64,000 nucleotides of DNA from the NCBI GenBank assembly GCA_033439295.1, contig JAVTLE010000005.1:2034501-2098500 (forward strand). Reading direction: 5' to 3'. The translations under genes were made by a program, and so were the position numbers. The notes under the pieces were generated by a model that saw only the letters and a program-made list of their open reading frames with translations, was not told where the DNA came from and made no database searches. Positions within the stretch are counted from its first letter, which is position 1. Every line of letters begins with the position of its first letter. Source of the stretch: Deuterostichococcus epilithicus. Taxonomy: Eukaryota; Chlorophyta; Trebouxiophyceae; Prasiolales; Stichococcaceae. This document shows, piece by piece, positions 35,334 through 48,283 of this stretch.

Positions 35334-38300
35334 ATGCCACGATCCAGCAGACGGGCTCAGCTCCTGCGGCTGTGCAGGTTTCCAGACGCGCTTCGGCGCT
35401 GGAGGATGGATTGGTGCGTACCCTGGACCGTCCACGACAAAGCTGCGTGCACCTATCCTGGGCCTGCGACTCCAGCCTCTTGTCAGCAGCTCTCTCTGAG
35501 TACCAGAAGAGGACAGCAAAAGAGCCATCCGTTGTGTCGCCCCATCACATTTTCACTACTGTGATCAAGCTTGCAGTGTCGAGCTTACAAGCTGCCAGCC
35601 CTTGACAGATTGCAACTGTATTTGACACGCTATTGAGGTAGCGCGGCCGCGCAGGTCCATGGGCAAAATCATCCCGGCGGCCATCTTTCTGGTCACAGCG
35701 TACCAGCTGCTGTCGGACCGGTCCACCTTCTTCGGCAGGCCAGCCCCGGTGGTGTGGAGCCCGCCGAACGACGATGGCGGCGCCGGCAGCGGCGGCGCTG
35801 CACCGGCTCGCGGCGGCGGCATGTTCCACTTCGGCAGCGATACAACTGACGCGGTCAAGCTGCCGAAGAACTTCGTGCCCATCACCGCGGAGGCGTGCAT
35901 CCTCGAGCCGGACACGCCGCTCGACTGGCAGGGCCATGTGCTGGCGAAGCCCGGCGGCCCCGGCAGCAGCCAAAATGTGAAGCATACGGCGCAGGTGCAT
36001 GAGCATACTGGTGACATGCTCCAACACTTTGCATCGTCAGCTGTGCAATTTGCACCAGCTGTCACGACTGTTCACGGCGACGCTTATTCATGAACGGGTC
36101 TCTCCTGCTTGCAGCCACACTAGGCCTCCCCTCGCACCCGCTTGTTCCCACCTCCACTCATGTTGCGCAGGAGTGCTGGGAGAGCTGCCGGGACTGGCCG
36201 GGCTGCCTGTCCTGGTACTGGTGCGACCAGCGGGAGGGGTGCACCGACGCCTACGGGCGACACTTCCCCTTCAAGGGCTGCGAGCTGCGCTCGCGCGAGG
36301 TGGTTCGGGCGCTGGGCTCCGTGCCCGCCTCCTGGCACCTGCCCACCTTCGCCACCGGCTTTATGAAACGTGAGGTTTAGGGTGTCTTTGGGTTCGATAC
36401 TGAAGGCTTTTGGATGATGTGGCTTGAGCAGAAGCAGTCGCGCCAGCTTATCGGCACCATCCTGCCACGTCACCTTGAGTTCTGAGCATCTCACTTAGTC
36501 AGTGCTGACATGCGCAGGGCGGCTGGCTGTCAGGCAGTGCAGCATCTCCTGAGCTGGGTTCGGCTTGGTGTGTGACTTGTGTTTGACAAACACGCTGTGG
36601 TTTGTGCGCAGCAATTGTGCCCGCGGAGCAAGTGGGGGCGTTCACCATGAATAAGCGCGGCAGCAAGATTGTGCCGGTCGCACCGCAAGGCGGCCTCATC
36701 ATGACCACCTCCATCCACCCGGAACCGTGCAAGAAGCAGTATGGCGACCTCATCAACCAGCTGTCTATCATCAACAAGGCGCGCCATCGGCTCCTGCTCC
36801 ACTCATATCCCTGTGCTGCATGACATGCTGGCTCTGCTGGTTCCGATTTGCACTCTGACGTCTGCATATGTCACGCAGGCTGCGTTTCTTGAATTGCATG
36901 CCACTGGGCATCTCACCAAGACGAATCACTGATCGAGCTGCTGCAGCGCATGGCAGAGGCAGCCTAAGCAAGCATCGCACTTGCGCCGTCTCTAACGAGG
37001 GAACATTATTCCCTTACTTGTGCGCTGCAGCTTGACTACGTGCGGCTGCACGGCTACGAGTTCCACCTCTTCACCTCCTTCGTCGACAAGAGCCTCACCA
37101 AGCTGTGCGTCTTCTGCCGCTTGTATGTAGCGCTTGCAGCTATTCAAGGCACTTGAACTTGGCCTCGCAGGAGCTGTCGGCATTGCATCCGACAACTATG
37201 CTAATGTCAAAACTCGGCTTGCCGGCCAGGCGGCAGGCGGGGGCACGATATCGCAAACCAAAAGAGGTGCCTGCAGACATAGCTGTGCGGCAACGGAGGT
37301 TTCGTGCTGTCATGCAGGTACTCGAAGGTGGGGCTGCTGCGCAAGCTGCTAGCGGAGACGTCGCGGGAGCGGGCGGAGTGGATCCTGTGGATTGACGCCG
37401 ACACCATCATCCAGGAGCTGGCCTTCCAGATGCCGCTGCACCTGTACGCCGACTACAGCTTCGTAGTGTGGGGCAACGCCGACTATCTCGTGGCTGGCGA
37501 CCAGCGGCACGGTGCGGCTTTCAGTGCTTAAACAGTTTGGAAGACACCGAATATGTCCTACCTACCGGCATGGCTGCCCGGCCTGTCATGTCGGCACTGC
37601 ACCACTGTGCAGGCCAGCTTATGTGGGCCTCAGATCGAGTCGAGGGCCATAGAGCATTGCAGTGCGGCTGGATGCCAGCACATGGACACGGAGCACGGTT
37701 GCAGTACAATGTGCATCTGGCATGACTCTGACAAGGTGCGCGCAGGCGTCAACACGGGCATCTTGCTGCTGCGCAACGACGAGGACTTCAGCCCTGGGTT
37801 CTGGAAGGACGTCGCGCGCATCAGCCGCATCAACCAGGTCGCCAAGCGCGACTCCACCACGCCCGAGGGCCGCATCAAGGTGGGTGCCCCGTGGGGACCC
37901 TGCATGGGTGCTCCCGCTCGCTGAGGCTGCTGCCATCCGTTTGGCACCCTGTCGACCTCCGAGCGGCTGCGTGGCCCCTTCGTTCCACCAGCGGACCTCA
38001 AGTTGCAGAGCAGCCGACCCAGCATTCGAGGGACCGATGGCCTGGCATCTCTCCAAGGACCTTCGTTGGCCTGTAACAATTGTCGACCAGTTCGCCTGTA
38101 AAGAGTGTCAACCAACTACATGGCTTCCACTGCCGTGCCGCAGGCGGAGCTCGAGGACCAGGTGCAGATCAGCAGCAGCTTCGAGGACCTGTGCGACCAG
38201 AACGTCATCGTGTACCTGCTGCGCGTCAAGGCCGCCGAGTACATGCGGAGGGTGCGCAGCCGCCACCATCCCCTTGACACCTTTGCAAGTTACTGTCGGC

Positions 38301-39425
38301 GGCTCACACATCTCGTCTGGCAGGAGTCGTTCAACACAATGTGCACCGAGGCCGTGCAGAGCTGTCCGAGTTGCCCCGGCAGATTTCATGTCGAGCTTTG
38401 TATATCTCAGAAGTTCCACGGCTGCTGGTGCGCCGCATCTGCTGCCGATGGGCGGCAGGGGCCGGGAGTGGCTCCATGTGCTGATGGTGTTGTGCTGGCC
38501 TGTAGACCCTGCTGGAGGATGGTCGCTACTGCATGAGCTGCTGGTTCAAGGTCGGTCGACTCATTGATTCTGATTCTGCCGCCCAGAATCGAGGAGGGCC
38601 CGCACCCGCGTATGGTCTGTCAAAACCCAGCATGCCATGCCGCAATAAGGATGCTGAGTGTGCAGTGTACCTGCCTGATGATGCAAATGAGCTTCGCCGG
38701 GAGCCTGCAGACTCCATCGTGCCGGAGGACCTCATCGGCGCTGAGCAGCCACTGGCCGTTTCCTGTATGTCACCTGCAGGACGTGCCGCAGACGCAGGCG
38801 CACGCGCCGTTCGTCAACCACTGGGCGGCGTGCCAGATGTGCACCGAGAGCATCCCCATGATGGTGCAAACCATCTTGTGATGGACTGTTTCGAGCTTTC
38901 GTTCGGGTTCATGTCATTACCAGATGGGCGAGGTGGCGAGAAAACCTAGGATGACAACGAGCAAACTCCTAAACACATGATGTCTCAGGTGGAGGACGGT
39001 GGCGCCGACAATGAGTGGAGCAACCGCTGCCGCGACGCCTTCATGGACAACTTTGCCTTCGCAAACCGCACTGTGTCCATGCTGCTCGGCTGCGAGGAGG
39101 TAGACGTGCTTCAAGACGCTGCCATCAAAGCAGGTCCTCGGTGGCCCAGTCAGCAGTTTTCGTCCAGACGCAACTTGCAACAGCCACGATGCACAGGCGG
39201 CATGGCGCTTCCCAAACCTGCTGCTCGTTCTGACCATGATATGTTGCGAGTGCAATGAAACAGGAGATGATACAGTGGGGCCCGCCGCTGGGGCTGCCCC
39301 TCAGCGACTGGTTCGACTGCTCCGGCAAGCGTGGCCAGCCGACCTGCCCCCCGCTGCCGCCGCAGCGCACCACCCCCATTGCCGCTGCCGAGGTGCAGCC
39401 GCAGCCTATGGGTGATGCGAATTGA
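35334..39425 (+). CDS. GT34-type glycosyltransferase with Cys-rich N-terminal module
   Basis: Probable Golgi type II membrane glycosyltransferase of the GT34 (galactosyl/xylosyltransferase, GMA12/MNN10) fold. A short first exon, 35334-35377 (MPRSSRRAQLLRLC plus two bases), joins in frame to 35655. Together they give a basic cytosolic tail before the anchor IIPAAIFLVTAYQLL. A Cys-rich PAN/apple-like segment follows (ECWESCRDWPGCLSWYWC). The catalytic part has QLSIINKARLDYVRLHGYEF, AEWILWIDADTII (DxD motif), ADYSFVVWGNADY, GVNTGILLLRNDEDFSPGFW, DLCDQNVIVYLLRVKA and APFVNHWAACQMC, which corresponds to the FVTHFVGC block of GT34. A C-terminal tail with more Cys (NRCRDAFMDNFAFANRT; DWFDCSGKRGQPTCPP) ends at 39425. 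Acceptor and product are unknown. Internal joints were not all resolved. Confidence 0.78.
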
Positions 39426-39990
39426 TCGACAGCATCGCCGCAGAGGGTCCTTGCACAACCCCTGTTCATACTGCCAGGGCGCGGTCAGTGGCGCAGATGA
39501 GCTGCTTCACGCTCAGCTGGTGTCCATCTGGCATTGGCGTCTCTATCAGCGGCAAGACCGCTGCTCACGCCAGCACCGCTGTTGGGACATCACAGTCGGA
39601 TTGTCGTTAATTTGTTTGGGGCCAGCAAGCCGAGTTGTAGTATCCGCTTTGCGTGCCTGTCACTGCGAATCGCCTGCCAATGGCGCCCAGGAAAACATCA
39701 TGAACAAGACCTTTGGGGACTGGGCTCTGTGTATGTGCAAACTGTCTCTGCGACCAGGATCTGCAAGCCTTGCACTGACGAACAACCGCACACCGATGAA
39801 CAAATGAAATCGCAAATTCACCTCCGTACAATCCCCTCAACACAGAGCCGCCACACAACTAAACCCAGACTGGGCAGACTTTACGACAATCACAGTTGAG
39901 CTCACTCACTGTGACAATGCCTCCCTTGGCATGTCCCACGCACACTGGCAGAAAAACAGGGGTGGCGCATTCCAGCTCGCATCTGGTGAC
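39426..39990. other. Convergent 3' flanks
   Basis: A 565-base interval between two convergent stops. I found no TGTAA signal at a convincing place, no RNA gene and no repeat. Confidence 0.35.
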
Positions 39991-42881
39991 TCATTCGTCA
40001 ACCGCCTCCAAGGCCGCAACCACAGCCGGCAGCAGCGCCGGCAGGTGCGGCAGTTGCGCCAGTGGCACGTGCATGCCGTCAAAGGCGATCATGAGGCGCT
40101 CCGCCTCCGGCCCTGCACCAATTTCAGCTCCTCGTATTGTATTCCATGGCGTGGCAACGTCAGGCAGCCACACCGCACATGCCCAGCTGGACAGCCCTCT
40201 TGCGTGGTGACGACACGTCGACATTTTTGGTGAATTGACGACATTGTTACTAATGCAGTTTCCTTGCACACCAGCAGCTTGTAAGCGCGTGAAGGGGAAT
40301 GAGCACCTGTGGCCGGGACGCCAGCGGGGATCTTGGGGTAGCGCTGGCTGAAGTGCGTGAGTACGGTGCGGTAGGCGCCTGTGGCCGCTGCCACCGCCAG
40401 CGCCTCCTCCGTTGTGCTGTGCCGCCGCTTCAGCGCCTGCCGCACATCATCCCAGGCACAGAGCTCGGACCAAAAACTGACACAGCAACCGTCTCCTCAC
40501 ATAGCAGACGGTGCGGACCAAGCCTTTGCTACAGGCAGAACCGGCACCTGCTCTATGCTGTGAAGTACTCGAGGGCCGTGGCCAGTGCCTGCGGACCAGA
40601 GCGCTTAGCTTCCGCGCAGTGCAGCCCTCACGGAGGCGGGCCAGGTGCCGCCCGCGCGCCGTGCACTTGAAGCCATGTACAGCCATGGCTGTTCAAGGAG
40701 CCCAAAATCCCGGAGCAAGCCTCCTCCGCCGGCGCACCTCCGCATGGAGGCCGGGCTCAAACGTGGCCTCGTGGATGAGGAGGCTGACGCCTTCGGCGGC
40801 GCGCTGCAGCGCCGCGCACGGCCGCGTGTCTCCCGAGTACGCCAGGCTCCAGCCGGCCGCCGCGCGCAGCACCAGGCCCCAGGCGTCCGCGCAGTGCGCG
40901 ACGCGCACCGCCTGCAGCTGTGCCAGCCCTGCGGCAGAGCAGGAAGGCCGCGTCGGACGAAGGTTGCACAATCGCAGAGGGGCGCGCGTTCGCGGTGGGG
41001 CGGCAGGGCGGCAGTGGGAAATCAGCAGGGCAGCAGGGAGGTGCGCACCGCGGGGCGGGCATGGCCTGTCGCCCACAGGGGCTTCTACGAGCACGGCAGT
41101 ACGAGTACCCGGGGAGGGTTGCAGATAATGTACGCGTATTCACACCAGCGCACCCAGGGCGGGGAGCAGCCACTGCTCGTGGGAGCTACCGGCAAAGTCG
41201 GCGCAGTGCACGAAGCAGTGGCGCCACCGCTGCGCGGGCTGCAGCTGCGCCAGCCAATGCTGCGCCGCCTTCGGCCCTGCAGTGCGGCCGCACGCAAGCG
41301 GGATACTGAGTCGAGCAGGTAGAAGCTTGCCGGCACCTTCCCCGGCTCTCAACTGCTCGGGGTTGTGGGGCAGGGAGCCCAGTGCTTGTCGGCTGGATAG
41401 CGGACAGGGACAGCAAAGCGCAGCACATTGCCAACCCGATGCAAAGATACCAGGCATACACCGGCAGGCATCGATCCAAAGAGGCACTGTTCCAGCGAGG
41501 AAATGATCCAAAGCCATCAGAGGAGACGATCGGAGCAGCAGGACCGCACCAATGATGAGCAGCGGCGGCGCCGAGGCGGGGCGCGAGGCCAGCAGCGAAG
41601 GCAGGCCGAGCATGTGGTCCGCATGCCGGTGGCTGACCCACACCGCCGCGAGGGACGCCACCTGCGCCGCGGCGCCGGCGGCGCCGTAGCACCGCACCAG
41701 CTGCGCCGCAGTGCCCTCCCCTGCGTCCATCAGCAGCCCGCCGCCGGAGGCCAGCCTGCGACATGGGTGCGGTTTGCGGCGTCAGTGGAGGGGGTTCATG
41801 GTCAGGCGATCCAATAGCTGAGAACATGGGTCATGCTTGGCGCTGCGATTTCGTGCAGCACCAGCAGCGGGTCCTTGCCATGGGGTGGTTTTGCTTCTGG
41901 TCTATCGGTCCTGCGAGGCAATGTGGCAGGTGCACCACGAAGTTGACTGCACAGTTGCACCCAAGCGACTGAGCTCCGTAGGTCACAGCAACAGCGCCTT
42001 CGAAGACGAGACAGGCACTGCAGCCGCATGGGCCCGCAGCGCACCTCAGGTGGATGGCGCTGGCGCCGCGGTACTTGGACGGCTCCGCAGCGCCGGTGCC
42101 GAGGAACACCACCTGGGTGTCGTCGCCAGCCACTGCCAACCGCCTGAGGCACTCTGGCACAGCATCTCCGTCCTGCTGCTGCTGCTGCTGCTGGTGGGCC
42201 AAGTCACCACTGCGCTGTTGCTGCTGCTCCGCAGCCACGGCTGCCGGGCTGGGCTCCCGCTGCGGCAGGGAGGGCGGCCGGAAAGCGGGAAGCGCCGACG
42301 CTGTCGTCTCACTCGCCGGCGGTGTGGCTGCAGGGCTGACGCGCTCCTGGGCAGTCAAGGCAGCATCCTCCGGCGCCTGTCGGCCCGGCAGCGTCTGGGC
42401 CCCAGCGCCGCACAGGCGCGCACGCATGACACAGGCCGCCGCCTGGTTGGACGCCGGCAGCGAGGCGGCCGCTGGCTCTGTTGTGACGTGACTGCCATCC
42501 AGACGCCGCCTGCTGCGCGAGGGCGCAGCAGACGCATCTGCATCGGTGTCATCCAGCGGCCGCTTCGGCGGCATGGAGCTGAGCTGGTGCTGCAGCGGCG
42601 GCGGGGCTGGAGGTCGAGGGGGAGGGCGCGGCGGCGGCACCGGGCCCGGGACGGACACCGGCTGCGACGGCTGTGGCGCCTGCTGAGACAGCGCTGGCAG
42701 AGGGGTCACGCCCTGCGGCCAGGCGGTGGGCTGCCACTGCTGCTGTGCGGCGGCCGGCGGTGCGCTGACGAGCGGCAGCAGCAGTCCAAGTTGGCCATTC
42801 GGCAGCACCACCTGCATCGGCTGCATGTGCTGCTGCAGCGGCATGACCTGGAACTGTGGCGGCGGCTGCATCGGATTGTGG

Positions 42882-42920
<39 letters not shown>

Positions 42921-43032
42921 ATAGGCTGCACCTGCGCAGAGCCATGCCACTGCCTTGGCTGCCCCTGCTGCTGATGCTGCCCTGGCTGCTGACCCGGCCA
43001 CACAAGCGGGGGCGGCGGCAGCCGCAGATCCG

Positions 43033-43070
<38 letters not shown>

Positions 43071-46000
43071 CTCTGCTCGTGCTGCTGAGCCTGCTGCTGC
43101 TGGCGCCCCGCCCGGCCCGGCAGCCGCCGCGCCGCCCTGCGCTCCTCTTCCAGCTGGTGCGCCCGCCGCGGGTGCCAGGCGCGCTGCCAGGCGGCGGCCC
43201 GCCGGGCCANNNNNGCCGGTTTCGCGCCGCCAGCGAGCAGCTGCCCCAGCTCCTGGCGCGCCCCGAGCGCCGCGAGCGCCTCCTGCAGCGCCGGCCGCCC
43301 TGTAAGCAGCTCCGCCTGTAAAGTCCCTGCTTCAAGCCAAACTCGCCAACGTCAGCGTGCAGCAATGTCAGACCGCCTGCCGCGTTCGGCTATGCATCCA
43401 ACCAGGAGGCGAGTGCCGGTCACTGCCATCTTGTGCGAAGCAAAGACTTCACAACACACATGTGCCCCACTTGCGCCTCCGGACAGCACTGCACGTGTTG
43501 TTTCGGACTGACATCCTTGCCCATACGAGCGGCAAGGGGAGCCGAGCCGTTCCCAGCAGGGCGCGGAAAGCTCGCCAGTTTCGTCGAGGTCCTCGGATGA
43601 GGACGCTGCCTCTGCTGCATCCGAAGCCTCATCTGCCAAATGCGCGTCTGCTTGGGCCAACTTGGCAGCGGGCTGCGGCTCGCTGCTCGCTGGCACATGC
43701 TGCGAGGCGGCTGCTTGCGGCGAAGCGCCAACCTCTCCCGCTGGCGCATCACAGCCGCCTGCTGCTGCAGCAGCATCCACCGCCGCAGGGGCCCCTGGTG
43801 CTGTGTCAACCGCTCGACGCTGGGCCGGCGCAGCGCTCGCTGTCAGCGGCAGCGGGAACACACGGCTGCTGATCAGGCTGAGCTTGGCCAGCGTGCGCGT
43901 GGCGGCGGCAAAGCCCGCCGGTGCGCCCGCGGCGCCGCTGCCTGGCTGCACCTGCTCGCCCGGCAGCGATGCCGCCCAGCGCCTGTACGCCGCACCAGCT
44001 GCCAGCGCTGGCGGCGTCAGGTGCACCACCTGCAGCAGCCTGCAGGCGAGACAGCCTCGGCGTCATGCCGACGGCCTTGCAGGACTCGAGGGCTGCTCAC
44101 CCGATACTTGACCGGAACTGATTCGAAGTCCGACGCAGCTCTGCCATCCAAAAGTCGGCATCAGGGCATGGATGCTTGGGCCGGAAGACCAGATGATTGA
44201 ATTGATGTGGTGCCATGGAAGGTTCCCAGCATGCTGCTGCACCGCACACCTGTCGCGGCTCTGCTGCAGGCCGGCAATCGCTGGGTGCCGCTGCAGCTGA
44301 CCGAGTTGCTGCTCAGTGCTGCAGCTGACGACCGCCACCAGCCGCCCATTAGCTTTCAGGCAGCAGACGAAGGCCAGGATCGTGGCCGCTGCCGCCTCTG
44401 CGCGCTTTCTGCCTGTCGCACGATGGCAAAGTATGGATTTCCTGAGAGCAGATTGATTTGTCTGCCCACGTCTGGCTGCAAGCTCGGGTATCATCGTGCG
44501 ACTGAAAACTCCCATGGGACTTTGAAGAGGGTATGTGAACACATCCAGGATGACAATGATGACCAACCTGGAACTGGGCAGGGGCGGCCGCTGACTGTGA
44601 CTGGATTCTGGTGCTCCGCTCGGGCAGGCGTGCCGGTGCTCTGCTGCCTGCCGCTGTTAGCCTTCTGTGCCCAACGGCTGCCGTCCGAGCTGTTGCGCGC
44701 GCGGCCGCTCGAGCGGCTGTCCAGGCGGCCCGTGCATTGCTGCGGCTGCCGCAGCGACGCAGGTGCCAATGGCTGCTGCCGTGCCGACGGCATCTGCGAC
44801 GTCAGTGGCTGCCGCTGCAGCAGCCGCATCGCATCCAGCCTCAGCGACGAGCCCCTTGCGGCGCCGCCACTCCTGGCACCGGGGGTGCCCTTATTGGCAA
44901 ACAGGGCGTCGAGCTGCCCGAATAGGGCACCTCTCACCGGCTGCTGCTGCGCCGCACATCCATCAGCCTCGCCGCCGGCGCCGGCCCCTTGCGCCTGTGG
45001 GCCATGAGGGCTGCCGCTGCCTGAGGCGCTGCCAGACTCTTCTGACGACGACTTGTCGTCGCTGGAGCCGCTGGATGACGGGCCTGCTGCGGCGGGGGTG
45101 GCCGAGACCACACCCACTGGCCGCTGTGCCCGAGCCTTGGCAGCATCGGCGGGCGCTGTGGCATCGGCGTCGCTGCTGCTGCTGTCCTCGCTGCCGCTGT
45201 CATCCTCGCTGACGAAGCCGCTGCCGCCGCTGTCGCTCCTGCTCCTGTTGGGCGCCTGTGCAGATGGCCGGCCTACCGCGGCTTGTTCGGCAGCTGGAGC
45301 ACTGCCCCCCTTCTCTGTCATTAGCCATGGCGGCGGCTGCCAGGCTGCTGTCGGCTCCCAGAGTGCCACCACTTCCAGCACCTCATCCTGCAGCCAGCCC
45401 AGGCTCAAAGGTCTGAGCAACAAGAATGCAGCTGGATGCTGTCGGCGTTGCTTGCCTTTCCATGTGCACAGTGCCATTACACGGCTGATCTTACCCTGTA
45501 GATGACGGGGATGTCCCAGCGGCCGCACTCCAGCACGTGCACCGCCGGGTGTACCCAGGAGATGAAGTGGGCCACGCTTTCCAGACTTGCCGCGACGCCC
45601 ACCGGGCCAGCCACGCGCAGGGTGCCATGCCCGTCCTGCCGCAGCCTCATGACCAGCCCGGGCAGCCCACCCTGTAGGGTATCCAGCAGCAGCGAAGTTG
45701 CACCGGTGGCGTTAAAGACAGCGCAATTCACGACTGACAATGCAAAGGCACAGGGATCCAGCCACACTGGCGGCGGCGGTACAGTGGGACTGAGCGTCAC
45801 TGGCACACGAAGCAGGATGCCCCTCCGTCTGGAGAGCGTGGCGATCTCACCGTGGCATACGGCTGCGCGCTGCTGCAGAACACACCCCGCAGCAGGCCGC
45901 TGGGGCGCGTCTGGTGTTCCAGCGCCAGCCGCGACAGGCCGTCCGCGGCATTGAACAGCAGCTGCAAGGAGATGAAAAGCATTTCAGCTTGCTCTTGGAT

Positions 46001-46180
46001 GCAGTTTCGTGGCACGGTCGGATGCCGAAGGGTGCCCCAGCATCACAGGATGCGCCCCTGCGGGCCTACCTGGACGCCGGGACTGCCGCTGATTGTCAGC
46101 AGCAGGGCGGGCGGCACGCCCTCTGGCGCCGAGCCGATGAAATCTGCATGCACGGTCGTCATGCAAAGGCGCTTCTGCAT
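39991..46180 (-). CDS. Long-form tRNase Z (ELAC2/RNase Z-L) with polyQ linker
   Basis: Endonuclease that removes 3' trailers of pre-tRNAs. Start at 46180 (MQKRLCMTTVHADFIGSAPE); the next exon supplies LLFNAADGLSRLALEHQ and GLPGLVMRLRQDGHGTLRVA, the degenerate N-terminal metallo-beta-lactamase half. A Ser/Ala/Asp-rich low-complexity stretch follows, then LLQVVHLTPPALAAGAAYRR. A roughly 390-residue tether (about 43300-42150) is dominated by Gln and Pro. The catalytic half has VVFLGTGAAEPSKYRGASAI, LLMDAGEGTAAQLVRCYGAA, VWVSHRHADHMLGLPSLLAS (His/Asp zinc motif), AYSGDTRPC, IHEATFEPGLHAEV and LTHFSQRYPKIP. The end is IAFDGMHVPLAQLPHLPALL. The PxKxRN loop reads PSKYRG here. Five undetermined bases (43210-43214) interrupt the region. 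Divergent from PPD5 by 277 bases. Confidence 0.88.
42173..43069 (+). repeat. CTG/CAG microsatellites in the tRNase Z tether
   Basis: Three pure tracts on the plus strand (42173-42193, 42884-42920, 43034-43069) read as polyglutamine runs of 7 to about 12 residues on the minus strand, separated by Gln/Pro-rich sequence. Confidence 0.85.
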
Positions 46181-46457
46181 TGCCAGGCGGCGCTGGGTGG
46201 ATGGCCTGTCGTCCGTTCCGGCATTTCCGAAACGAAGGATCACAGATCTCTCGCCCAGCGGAAGTCAGGTGCATACAACATCGTTGCAGACGTTGTAAGC
46301 AGCTTGTCAAACATTTACATCATGCTCTCCAGCAGCCAAGCCAATCGGCTGAGGCCCACAGCTGACGCACCAGCCTTCAGACACATCTCGGCGGCTCGAC
46401 GACGTCCTTTCCGGCAAGCGACACGTGAGCGTGCTGACACTATCGTGAAAGCGTAGC
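46181..46457. promoter_or_regulatory. Shared upstream region, tRNase Z / PPD5
   Basis: A 277-base divergent interval. No motif can be named. Confidence 0.4.
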
Positions 46458-47972
46458 ATGAGAATATCGGTTGTCGCCAGTCCGCTGAAGATACCGTTCG
46501 GAGCCCCTGCAGGTGCCGAAGATGGAGACACCTCGACACAGCACCATGCGCAGCATGGCTTCAGCAGGAGGCAGCTGCTGCCCCTGAGTGCTGCAGCGGC
46601 ACTTGCGGCAACCGGGCTTCGGTGGGCGCCACCCGCAGCGGCGGAGCCTGGCGCAAACCCGATCACAGGCACCCGGGGGCCGCTGACGCTTGCCGAGCCG
46701 ACGGACACAGAAGGGGTACGCATGCCGATTGCTGAGGGTCGTCCTTTGGATGGCATACTGTCACTGCGGTCGGAATGTCCCGAAGCAGCATGCAAAAGCA
46801 CTGCGCCAAGGTGCAATGTGCCACACCTGGCAACAGTGCGCCATGCATAGTTTTGACACGGTGTTTCTATTCTGCGCGCGCAGTTCTTAAAGGTTCAAGA
46901 CGATATCCTGGCGTACAAGTTCGCGTACCCGGTGCAGACGGCGTCAGGCAAGCCACTGCCAGTCGTGTTCTCGCGGCGGCCGGAGCGGTACTCTTCAGCA
47001 CCACCGCTGTCGCCCGACGCCCGACAGCGCATCGTGTGCAGCCTCGTCAGCCTGGCAGACAGCGTGACGTACACCGTCACGGTGGGCCCCGTCGCCGGGG
47101 TGCTGAAGGGCGTAGGGCCCGAGCAGTGGCGCCCGCGGGACGTCGCGGAGACCGTGCTCGTCGACAGGTGGCCTGTCTGTTCTGCCGGCCTGGCTGCCTC
47201 TGCGCCTCTAGGTTTTGTGTGTCTTGATACTCATGCGTGACCCCCTGCTGACGACTCTTCACGACATCGCGATGGTGGCGCTGCAGCGATGTCCAACATC
47301 GACCTGCCTGGCTGATCTTGGCACTCAAACCTCGCCTCCAGGTCGACGTCGCGGACGACGTCAGGGCAGCGCGTGGCCCTCAACGCTGTGGAGGCAGTGT
47401 CGCAGAAGGATGTGGATGGGCTGGCGTATTACGTTTACGAGCACCTGTCACAGGTGACCGCCTCACAGATGTCTCCACCCCACGAGCGTAGTACTTCTAT
47501 CCAAATACCACGAGGGTGCTCATGCTGCAGCCCGCAAGCTGTCCAGCTTCACAGACTCTGAACACCCCGGCAGTTCGCAGCCCACTGATTTGTGTTTTCA
47601 TGTCTGCGCAGGGGTCGCCGACAGAGTCAAACTTATCGCAGGAGACGTATAGGCATGCTCTAGCGGCGACCACCACGCGGCCGGCTTCTGATGGCACCCT
47701 GTACCTCTACACGCTGAACTTGTCGTGCCCGGAGAAGCTGTGGACAGAGCTGCAGGCTGAGTTTGAGAAGTCCATTAACTCCTTCAGGCTGGTCGCCACT
47801 ACAAAGGTGATGTGTATTGCTCACACACATCCCCAATTGGCTGCGATGTGAGGTGACATTGCACGGCGGTTGCGCACCAAGCTGTTGGCGTGTTTTGCTG
47901 AGTTTGCTTGCATGTGCCGATATATTGCAGGATTATGTGGCCCCTGATGTGGAGCCATGGCGCTTCTTCTGA
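46458..47972 (+). CDS. PsbP-domain thylakoid lumen protein (PPD5-like)
   Basis: Lumenal relative of the oxygen-evolving complex subunit PsbP. Exons 46458-46715, 46884-47167, 47342-47453, 47612-47806 and 47931-47972 give 296 residues. The N-terminus is a bipartite plastid signal: a transit peptide followed by the twin-arginine motif FSRRQLLPLSAAAALAATG. The PsbP fold shows FLKVQDDILAYKFAYPVQTA, RRPERYSSAPPLSPDARQRI, STSRTTSGQRVALNAVEA, LAYYVYEHLSQ, TLYLYTLNLSCPEKLW and DYVAPDVEPWRFF. The RPERYSSA-PLSPDARQRIV block and the terminal PWRFF are what I recall for the PPD5 subgroup. Its exact role is unsettled even in plants. It runs convergently toward another twin-arginine lumen protein gene. Confidence 0.85.
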
Positions 47973-48283
47973 GATTTGGCATGACAGATGGGCGTGCCAC
48001 AGTATTGACCAGCAGCACCGGGCCGCACTAGGCGAACTTCACAGTTATGACAAAACGATTCCATCAAACAGAGGTTGAGCAAATTTGCGCACAAAACGTT
48101 CGGTTGCAAGGCAGCAGTCTGGACTTACCTAGATTGCATGGCCAGGCCGCCGCGCGCCCCTTCAGATCCTCGTGACTCAATCCTGGATTCCTGCTGTAGC
48201 TGCAGCTGGCTTAGCAGAGGCCGCGGCTGCTGGTGCCAGCTGCGGCTGCTGGGGTCGGCTCTACTATCTGAACCTCGCCACCT
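47973..48283. other. Convergent 3' flanks
   Basis: A 311-base interval between two convergent stops, with no recognised feature. Confidence 0.35.

Noticed and set aside
41837-43321. A 494-codon plus-strand frame with long polyleucine runs
   Set aside because: It is the antisense reading of the CAG tracts of tRNase Z. The minus-strand frame joins to recognisable catalytic motifs, the plus frame to nothing.
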